Shown: positions 57,301 to 64,000 of the stretch, piece by piece
Layout: each line of letters opens with the position of its first letter
How positions within the stretch are numbered: the first letter of the stretch is position 1
Source of the DNA: Nitrospirota bacterium
GTDB lineage: Bacteria; Nitrospirota; Leptospirillia; Leptospirillales; Leptospirillaceae
DNA: 64,000 bases
Direction of reading: 5' to 3'
NCBI GenBank assembly: GCA_021806225.1
Contig: JAJZXW010000026.1
Span: 50,197-114,196, forward strand
The notes under the pieces: model-generated
The model's database searches: none
The model's input: only the letters and a program-made list of their open reading frames with translations
Told to the model about the DNA's origin: nothing
Translations under genes and position numbers: made by a program

Positions 57301-57821
57301 AGCTCCCATTCCTTGGAAAACTGATCCTTGGCGGATTCCTGGGAGGGCTCCTGCTTTCCTGCACTCCCCATGAAAATTCCCCTCCGGTGACAGGACGGAT
57401 TGCCAGAGCACAGCAACTTGCTGTCGACTCCGGAGGAGCGCCCGGCCAACGGTCGACGATCCCGATCCTTGCCATCCAGCTGGTCGTGACCAACCCGGGC
57501 CCTGAGGTCCGCCTTCTTGGATACCGCTACATCTCCTCAGGGGGAATCGCATCTGAAGCCCTTATGAACCACGATCTCGTCGAGCGGAGCCGCTCGAAGC
57601 TCGGGCGCCTTGTTCGTCTTGGCCTCCCCACCGTTTTCCCTCCCAATGGAACTTCCACGGGTTGGGTGTTTTTCAAGACGTCCGATCTGAGGGGGCGTCT
57701 TCACCTGTCCCTGCGCGATGTTTACGGGCGATTTTCCTCACTGGAGATTCCCGTGGCCCCGGCCATATCCAAAAGATCTCCGACAAAGGGGATCCATTCC
57801 CCATCGCCCGGAAGCCCCTGA
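57297..57821 (+). CDS. Hypothetical lipoprotein
   Basis: Lipobox GGLLLSC; GTG start overlapping argB stop. Confidence 0.6.
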   Translation: MKLPFLGKLILGGFLGGLLLSCTPHENSPPVTGRIARAQQLAVDSGGAPGQRSTIPILAIQLVVTNPGPEVRLLGYRYISSGGIASEALMNHDLVERSRSKLGRLVRLGLPTVFPPNGTSTGWVFFKTSDLRGRLHLSLRDVYGRFSSLEIPVAPAISKRSPTKGIHSPSPGSP

Positions 57822-57882
57822 GAAAGACGGAGAGAATCCGGAGTGGCAAGGTCCGGAAGAGGGCCGGCAGAAAAGGAGAATC

Positions 57883-58338
57883 ATGAGAACTGTCATTCGG
57901 ATCAAAAAGATGGGAGAGGGAACGGAGTCGACCCTTCCCTTGCGTGCGACGCCGGGGTCGGCCGGTCTGGATCTCAGGGCGGCCATTGACGGTCCGGTGA
58001 TTCTCCCTCCGGGGGGACGACGGCTCATTCCTGCTGGGATTGCTGTCGACATCCGGGATTCGGGCGTCGTGGGTGTGGTGGCTTCGCGGTCGGGCCTCTC
58101 CCTGAAACATGGCATTCGGGTCGCACAGGGAATCGGTGTGATCGATTCCGACTACCATGGGGAGATCGGGGTCATTCTGGCCAACGATGGGACGGATCCC
58201 TATACCGTCTCGCCAGGAGACCGTATTGCCCAGCTACTTTTCATGCCAGTTCTATTGGTGGATCTCATACCGGTCGAGAGTTTCGAAGAAGAGACCCTCC
58301 GGGGAACCGGAGGATTCGGTCATACGGGACATGCGTGA
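57883..58338 (+). CDS. dut: dUTP diphosphatase
   Basis: [60 protein letters not shown]. Confidence 0.97.
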   Translation: MRTVIRIKKMGEGTESTLPLRATPGSAGLDLRAAIDGPVILPPGGRRLIPAGIAVDIRDSGVVGVVASRSGLSLKHGIRVAQGIGVIDSDYHGEIGVILANDGTDPYTVSPGDRIAQLLFMPVLLVDLIPVESFEEETLRGTGGFGHTGHA

Positions 58339-58347
58339 GACAGATCC

Positions 58348-59853
58348 CTACCGGCTCGTTTTCATGTCCGAGAGGGGAACGGCGAGGATCCAGTCGTAGG
58401 AATTGGCAAGGAAGGCGGTGCCCCCCACAATGGTGGGGCTGACGATGCCCATTCGTCCGCCGATGCGGAGATGTCCGGTTTCCCGGCCGGTTTTCGGATC
58501 GAGCCGGTAGAGGCTGTCTCCTCCGGCCAGGTAGAGGCTCCCTCCGGAGAAGGTGGGGGCGCTCCGCGTGGCGGCAATCCTGTGCCAGGACCAGAGACGT
58601 TTTCCCGTGCGAAGGTCCAGGGCCTCGTAGCGGCCGGTCACGGGGGAGCCCACGTAGACGGTCTTCCCGTGGATCAGGGGAACGCCGCCCTTGAAGGCCG
58701 GAGGCTTGGGGCCCCTTCCCGTGGAGACGGTCCAGAGGGTTCGTCCCGTCCTGGCGTCGAAGGCCCGGATGACCGGTACGAGGGTGGGGTGTCCATGAAC
58801 CCTTTTCGGATTGGTGACCGTATCCATGACCACGACGCCGTGGCCGACGGCGGGGCTGACATCGCCCATGCCCGTGTTGGCGGCTCCGGGGATGGTTCCG
58901 CTCCAGAGGGTGCGGCCGGTCTTCGCGTCGAGGCAGTAGAGGCGGGGGGGCGAGGCCATGGCCAGATAGAGGCGTCCGTGGCGATAGGCCGGGCTGGACA
59001 TGTTGTCGTTTCCGCCGAGCCTTGAGGTCCAGATCGGGTGTCCCGTGCGGCGGTCGATGGCGTGGACGGCTCCGGAGCCGGTGGCGAAGTAGAGGGTCCG
59101 GCCGTGGATGGCGGGGGTGGGCATGGCCTCCCCGACCGAGTCCGCATGCCAGAGAAGCCGGCCGGTCGTCCGGTCCAGGGCATAGATGCCGTTGTAGCTC
59201 ACATCCATGCCCCGGACGGCCGTTCCCTTTTTGGCAAAGGCGGCGACATTCGCGAAATTGAATCCGACCCCGCCTGCCGCCAGGTAGACGATCCGTCCGG
59301 CGACCAGGGGATTGCCCATCAGGTTGTTCCCGACGGGGCTGGTCCGCCAGATGAGCTGGCCCGTCCGGGCATTTAGCGCATAGGCGAACATGTCATCGCT
59401 CTCCGCATAGACAACCCCGCCGACCACGGACACACCCAAGGCATTTCCGTAGAACTGCGTCTGGACAGCTCCCGCCTCCGTCTCCCCGTAAGTTTTTGTT
59501 CCGAAGGGATGGGATCTTTCGAGGGGCCAGGCCCGGGCCTCGGCGTAGCGCCAGAAGACCCCTTCCCGGAACCAGGCGGGTGCGTCTTCCGGAATGCTGG
59601 TGGCGGCGTTGTGTCGGGCGTTGGCATTCATCTGGAGCCACTCGGTGGCCCCGAATGTCCTGTCGGCTCCGACGGGCGCGTTCTGCGGGAGATAGACGCG
59701 GGCAAAGGGGCCGCCCGGAGCTACCGGAACGGACCAGGAGGAGTCATGAACCCCTCCTGCCGCGGGAGGGGAGCCGGCTTCGGAAGTCCCTGACAGAATG
59801 AATGAATAAGCCAGGAGAGCCAGAATAAGGGGTAGACTTTTCAATGTTCTCAA
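58348..59853 (-). CDS. Exported PQQ-binding-like beta-propeller repeat protein
   Basis: Signal peptide; repeats ALNARTGQLIWR, ALDRTTGRLLWH, AIDRRTGHPIWT, CLDAKTGRTLWS, AFDARTGRTLWT, ALDLRTGKRLWSW. Confidence 0.93.
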   Translation of the reverse strand: MRTLKSLPLILALLAYSFILSGTSEAGSPPAAGGVHDSSWSVPVAPGGPFARVYLPQNAPVGADRTFGATEWLQMNANARHNAATSIPEDAPAWFREGVFWRYAEARAWPLERSHPFGTKTYGETEAGAVQTQFYGNALGVSVVGGVVYAESDDMFAYALNARTGQLIWRTSPVGNNLMGNPLVAGRIVYLAAGGVGFNFANVAAFAKKGTAVRGMDVSYNGIYALDRTTGRLLWHADSVGEAMPTPAIHGRTLYFATGSGAVHAIDRRTGHPIWTSRLGGNDNMSSPAYRHGRLYLAMASPPRLYCLDAKTGRTLWSGTIPGAANTGMGDVSPAVGHGVVVMDTVTNPKRVHGHPTLVPVIRAFDARTGRTLWTVSTGRGPKPPAFKGGVPLIHGKTVYVGSPVTGRYEALDLRTGKRLWSWHRIAATRSAPTFSGGSLYLAGGDSLYRLDPKTGRETGHLRIGGRMGIVSPTIVGGTAFLANSYDWILAVPLSDMKTSR

Positions 59854-59907
59854 AGCGGCGCTTCCTTATGAGATGACACACCCTCCAGAGTCCCGGCCGT
59901 CAGAAAT

Positions 59908-60762
59908 TCAGGCCACCTCTTCGATGGTGACGATGCGGAGAGCGGTCATCATGCGGGCGATGGATTCTTCGATCGGTCGTGAAAGCTCCGAAATGCGCTC
60001 TCCCGTTCGTCGGAGCTGGCGCATGAGAACCTTCTGCGGAAGCATCCGGTCATAGCCGGGGGCTTCCCGGGCCATGAGGATGGCCTTGCGGCGGTAGTCG
60101 TGCATGGTGTTGTGGAGCGGCATCTTGTAGTTGAGGGTGACATCTTCGATGAGGGGAAGCACCTTTTCTCCGTAGGCTTCGATGAAGGAGTCGACCATGT
60201 CGCAGAAAAAGCCGAAATGGCGGGATTCGTCCTTGGTCAGATAGATCAGGAGACGGTTCAGCACAGGTTCGCGGACAACGCGGGACAGGCTCTGGTAGTA
60301 GAGCTGAGTGGCTTTTTCCTGCAGGAGCGTGTAGGTGAACACCTGAACAGGATTCGAAAATCCGATGCTGAAAGGCTTGCGGTTTTCGATGATCAGTTTT
60401 TCCTCGAGACGGTCGCGGTCCGGTTCGATTCCTGCATGGTACTGGTAAAGGGCCAGAGCCTGGGCGTGGCGGTCTTCCTCGAGTCCCCACCGGACGGTGA
60501 AGTGGAAAAGCTCCCGATTGTGCATCGATTCTTCCATCGTGGGAGTTTCAATGGGGAAAAGGGACTGGTATTCGGAGAAGTATCCGGGGAGATGGTCCTC
60601 GACGTAGGTGACGAAGACAACTGCTTCTTTCTGGCCGGGGGTCAACAGTTCGGGTTTGAGTTCATGCCAGTGCAGAGACTTGAAACGGTTCCAGTTCGCG
60701 TCGTCGGCGAGCCGATTATAGTGATCCACATGCTGTCGAATTTTTGCGAGCGGCAGTTGCAC
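59908..60762 (-). CDS. Acyl-ACP desaturase-like diiron (ferritin-like) protein
   Basis: Carboxylate/His motifs WGLEEDRHAQAL and TKDESRHFGFF; EKATQLYYQSLSR; GTG start at 60762 with AAGGAAGG upstream. Confidence 0.78.
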   Translation of the reverse strand: MQLPLAKIRQHVDHYNRLADDANWNRFKSLHWHELKPELLTPGQKEAVVFVTYVEDHLPGYFSEYQSLFPIETPTMEESMHNRELFHFTVRWGLEEDRHAQALALYQYHAGIEPDRDRLEEKLIIENRKPFSIGFSNPVQVFTYTLLQEKATQLYYQSLSRVVREPVLNRLLIYLTKDESRHFGFFCDMVDSFIEAYGEKVLPLIEDVTLNYKMPLHNTMHDYRRKAILMAREAPGYDRMLPQKVLMRQLRRTGERISELSRPIEESIARMMTALRIVTIEEVA

Positions 60763-60843
60763 CCTGCATTCCTTCCTTAGGTTCGTCGGGGGCCATGCCC
60801 GTAATCTCACAAAAATAGCGGCGATGGCCCGTTTATGAAGCAA

Positions 60844-60868
60844 GATTGACTCAATCTAAGACATTATA
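60844..60868 (-). promoter_or_regulatory. -10 element (TATAAT) with a 13-bp palindrome at the predicted start site, upstream of desaturase-like gene
   Basis: Minus-strand TATAAT at 60863-60868; GATTGAGTCAATC palindrome at 60844-60856. Confidence 0.45.
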
Positions 60869-60925
60869 CTCTCTAAAAATGAAAAAAGCATCTTTTTGGA
60901 CTGAAGATCCTGTATCTCCAATGTC

Positions 60926-61690
60926 TTATCGGTCGATATTCACGGGAGCCACAGTCGTTTCCCCATGGGAATAGGGGGACCATGGAAAGCGGTCCGGGGA
61001 AAGAAGAAAGTCCGCTTCCCGATGGGTCAGAGCCTCAGCGGACACGGCATCGGCGATTCTGTTGGCCTGCATCAGGCACTCTTCGATGACGCTTGCGGCA
61101 TCGGGGATTGAGAGACCGGAAAAGTTCGAGAGGTGAAGGGGGGGCGAGCAGACATAGGTGGCCTTTCCGAAGGGCAGGGGGATGCGGAATCGGTCCCAGG
61201 AGCTCAGGGTCCTGACCCGGGAACAGGTCACAGAAAGGAGGTAAAGAGGCTTTTTGGAGGAGAGGGCGAGATAGGCGACGCCCTCCTTCACGCGATAGAG
61301 AGGGCCTTTGGGACCATCGGGGGTGAAGACGATCGAATCCTCGCCCGCCCGGTCGAGTCGCAGGAGTTCCTTGAGAGCCGCGCTGCCACCCCGGGTCGAG
61401 GAGCCACGGACGCTCAGGATTCCAAACCAGCGGAGGAGGGCGGCGATAAGCTCGCCATCCTTTGACTGGGAGACGATCAGCTTGATCTTTCCCGGCTTTC
61501 CGAACCAGACGAAGGGCATGAACAGACCCTGGTTGTGCCAGAAGGCGATCATGACAGGCAAGCCAGCTTCCAGGCGCTGTCGGTAACCGTCGAAGCCGAT
61601 ATACTGCGACTTGTTCGACATCTTGATGAGCCGAAGCAGGATGGAGGTGGCCCAGGAGGCCGTATCGAGAGGCCATTTTGCGGATTTCAT
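60926..61690 (-). CDS. Lysophospholipid acyltransferase, DUF374/LpxL-like
   Basis: MIAFWHNQGLFMPFVW, VSQSKDGELIAALLRWFGI, RGSSTRGGSAALKELL, FTPDGPKGPLYRVKEG. Confidence 0.92.
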   Translation of the reverse strand: MKSAKWPLDTASWATSILLRLIKMSNKSQYIGFDGYRQRLEAGLPVMIAFWHNQGLFMPFVWFGKPGKIKLIVSQSKDGELIAALLRWFGILSVRGSSTRGGSAALKELLRLDRAGEDSIVFTPDGPKGPLYRVKEGVAYLALSSKKPLYLLSVTCSRVRTLSSWDRFRIPLPFGKATYVCSPPLHLSNFSGLSIPDAASVIEECLMQANRIADAVSAEALTHREADFLLSPDRFPWSPYSHGETTVAPVNIDR

Positions 61691-61821
61691 CGAAGAAAGT
61701 TCCTGTCAGCATCAAGGCTTGAGGTGTGTAAGCATTTGGGTGGAATGATTTAAATGACCTGTCTTGCGATCATAGCCAAGGGGGGATAAAAAATCCACTC
61801 CGAAGGGAAGGTGCGACAGCG

Positions 61822-62577
61822 TCAGGAAGGGAGATTAAGGGCGGAGCGGAGGATCTCCCAGGCCTCTCGTGAGAGATCCCTGCGGGAGCGTCCCTCAGGC
61901 AAGAGGGGAGAAAAAACGCGAATGCGGACAGTGATGCGTGGTTCGCCAAGCGTTCGCCAGAAGGAGCGCACAAAGCTTTCTCCTCCGGTGTAGGCGATGG
62001 ATCTCAAGGGGCGCCGGTCGTGAGATTCGTATTGCAGGCAGAAGGGAAGAACGGGACGTCCCGTCCGGATGGCTGCCTCGAAAAGTCCGCTCCGGAATGG
62101 GAGGAGGCGCTCTCCGCAGGTTGTGGTTCCTTCCGGAAAGACGGCCACGCACTCTTCCCGTTCAAGTGTTTTCCGTACCTGTTCGAATATATTCCGAAAG
62201 GAGGAGAGACGGGTTCTGGCGATGAAAAAAGTCCCCGCCGCTTGAGCCGAACTTCCGACCAGGGGCCAGAGGGCGATCTCCTCCTTGGCGATGAAGCGGG
62301 CCGGGACAAGGGCGCGAATGACGAGGATGTCCATCCAGGAAACATGGTTGGAAATCAGGAGAAAGGGGCCAGAAGGGATATCGGCCCCTGAAATTTCCAT
62401 GCGGACTCCGAGTCGGAAAAGAAGCTCACGGCACCATACGGCCAGTGGGTCTTCCCCGGACAGAGCCGGGACTTTGGGAACAAAAACACTGCGTGCCACG
62501 TGCATCGCCGCACTGACGCCCCGCAAGGCCCGGCCGGGAATGGAAAGGGAATGAGGGGCGATTGAGAGGTCGCTCAT
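61822..62577 (-). CDS. 1-acyl-glycerol-3-phosphate acyltransferase family (PlsC/OlsA-like)
   Basis: LLISNHVSWMDILVI (HX4D), CVAVFPEGTTTCGERLLPFRSGLFEAA. Confidence 0.92.
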   Translation of the reverse strand: MSDLSIAPHSLSIPGRALRGVSAAMHVARSVFVPKVPALSGEDPLAVWCRELLFRLGVRMEISGADIPSGPFLLISNHVSWMDILVIRALVPARFIAKEEIALWPLVGSSAQAAGTFFIARTRLSSFRNIFEQVRKTLEREECVAVFPEGTTTCGERLLPFRSGLFEAAIRTGRPVLPFCLQYESHDRRPLRSIAYTGGESFVRSFWRTLGEPRITVRIRVFSPLLPEGRSRRDLSREAWEILRSALNLPS

Positions 62578-63347
62578 TTCGTTGGATTGCTCGACCGGAA
62601 AAAATGGCGCGAATAGGCGACACTCATTTGGGAGAGGGGGAGCCACACCGGGAAATCGGCCGTCTTGAAGACGGGATCATGTGCAGGATATCCGATACAT
62701 CGGGCTCCGATTCGGAGATATCCCTTGAGAAGGGGGGGAAGTGTCGGAACCCGACCGTCACGGACCGGCCGCACAAGACACGGAAAGGGACGATGGGGCA
62801 CGACACTGATGGCTGCGTCTTCCCAGGCTTTCCGGAAAAGATAGCTCCCGATCTCGTCGAGGTCTAGATCGGGGTTCGTCAGGTCGACGCTTGCGCAACC
62901 CATCAGATATTTGATTTTTTCGGTGATCAGTGTCCGGGCCAGAGCCGCCCAGAGAAGGGCGATGACGCTTCCATTCCGGTAATCCGGGTGGACGCAGGAT
63001 CGTCCAAGCTCGACTGTTTCATCAAGAAAGGGAGACAAGCTTGAAATATCGAATTCGGACTCCGTGTAGAATCCCCCGGCTTTTCGGGCTCCTTCCGGGC
63101 CTAGGAGACGGTATGTGCCAACGCAGTGGCCTGTTTTCGTCTCGACGACCATCAGATGGCGTGCAAAAGCGTCAAAGGAGTCGCATTCTGGGATGATTTC
63201 ATTGTAGGAAATCTCCGGAGGAGAAAAGCCGAAGGCGAGTGCCCGAAGTTTCTGGGCCTTGAGGAGGTCGCTCGACGAACGGGCCCATCGAACCTCCAGC
63301 GTGGTGTTGTCGGCTGATGAAGGAAGGAGCAGGCAGGAGACGGACAT
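62574..63347 (-). CDS. OlsB-like ornithine-acyl-ACP N-acyltransferase (GNAT-type)
   Basis: LMVVETKTGHCVGTYRLL, ELGRSCVHPDYRNGSVIALLWAAL, YLMGCASVDL; RBS GGGAGGT before ATG 63347; 4-bp overlap with PlsC-like gene. Confidence 0.85.
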   Translation of the reverse strand: MSVSCLLLPSSADNTTLEVRWARSSSDLLKAQKLRALAFGFSPPEISYNEIIPECDSFDAFARHLMVVETKTGHCVGTYRLLGPEGARKAGGFYTESEFDISSLSPFLDETVELGRSCVHPDYRNGSVIALLWAALARTLITEKIKYLMGCASVDLTNPDLDLDEIGSYLFRKAWEDAAISVVPHRPFPCLVRPVRDGRVPTLPPLLKGYLRIGARCIGYPAHDPVFKTADFPVWLPLSQMSVAYSRHFFRSSNPTK

Positions 63348-63724
63348 TTGTACCTCCCGGAAAGGGTGGACGGGATTCATCTCCTGCAGGATATTTAATT
63401 CTTGTGACGGGAATGTCGTGAGAAGGTTACGGGAAGAATACGAAGGCTGAAAAACGAATCAACGGGTTCCGAAGGTCAATTTTCAGGTCCAACCGGGCCA
63501 CGGACTGGGTTTATGAGAAGGGCCACCTCGACAAATCATTAACCTGAGCCATATCTCTGTTTCCTCCCATGACGGCATGGTATAAGATTTGCCATGTTAA
63601 AACGGAAGAAGTCTTCAGGAATACATTGCATGGCTGGTGTTTCAACAACTATTTATTCTTCTCTCTTTCCGTTCCTGGACCTTTTTCCCAAGGCGCGCTT
63701 CCTTCATTCCTGACTGATCTGGTG

Positions 63725-63904
63725 TTAGGGGTAACTCATTTCAGAAGGAGATGGCATCTGGATCGCCTTGACGGGATTGCGAAGGCCTTCCATCCCCCAT
63801 TCTTTCCGGGCAATCTCGAAAAGATGGGAAATAACGGTCAGATCAAGCCGAACGGTATTGGCGGAGGACCCGGATTTGATCCGGTCGTCACGGTAAAGAG
63901 CGTT
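63725..63904 (-). pseudogene. Truncated tyrosine integrase (core-binding domain fragment)
   Basis: Minus-strand frame: NALYRDDRIKSGSSANTVRLDLTVISHLFEIARKEWGMEGLRNPVKAIQMPSPSEMSYP*; integrase SAM-like-domain sequence with no catalytic domain. Confidence 0.75.
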
Positions 63905-63942
63905 TTCCCTGGGAGGAATTGTTCTTTAAATGGCTTATATTA

Positions 63943-64000
63943 TGGTGCTCGGGAGGAGAATCGAACTCCTATGACCGTGAGGTCGGCGGATTTTGAGTCC
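63943..64000 (-). tRNA. tRNA-Leu (anticodon CAA), partial, 3' CCA encoded
   Basis: Minus strand GGACTCAAAATCCGCCGACCTCACGGTCATAGGAGTTCGATTCTCCTCCCGAGCACCA: anticodon loop CTCAAAA, long variable arm, T arm GGAG-TTCGATT-CTCC; 5' part beyond window. Confidence 0.9.

Noticed and set aside
63560-63720. CATGG...CCATG symmetry and a 39-aa ORF (MLKRKKSSGIHCMAG...)
   Set aside because: Short imperfect symmetry; the ORF has no RBS and unlikely composition.
1-64000. CRISPR arrays, rRNA operons, intact IS elements
   Set aside because: Read through for regularly spaced repeats, terminal inverted repeats with transposase, and rRNA signatures; none seen by eye.

Overview
The window looks like a GC-rich chromosomal segment from an acidophilic, probably Leptospirillum/Nitrospirota-like bacterium; that lineage is inferred from gene content, not tested. 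Coding density is high, with many 4-bp start/stop overlaps. From left to right: a partial glyA and rpiB; two tandem dTMP-kinase-like genes; a complete uptake [NiFe]-hydrogenase locus (small and large subunits, cytochrome b, protease, HupF/HupH/HupK-like, HypABFCDE, Ni transporter) whose small subunit has the six-cysteine signature of O2-tolerant membrane-bound enzymes; a Ppx/GppA gene; a quinone cluster (ubiE-like, B12-binding radical SAM, ubiC-like, ubiA); two very small membrane proteins; an MFS transporter and a TrkA-type K+ channel; a long arginine and lysine (DapL-route) biosynthesis run; mutY; a compact Anbu-proteasome / alpha-E / ATP-grasp / transglutaminase locus; lipoproteins; an ABC transporter with a fused double permease and a detached AAA-associated domain; dprA-topA-trmFO-xerC; argB; dut; and a membrane-lipid locus (acyl-ACP desaturase-like diiron protein, two acyltransferases, OlsB-like). 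The right edge carries a partial tRNA-Leu(CAA) with a truncated tyrosine-integrase remnant beside it. I saw no CRISPR array, rRNA or intact transposon. The strongest leads are the quinone cluster with an unassigned radical SAM enzyme, the reduced O2-tolerant hydrogenase maturation set, the Anbu locus and the integrase scar at the tRNA gene.
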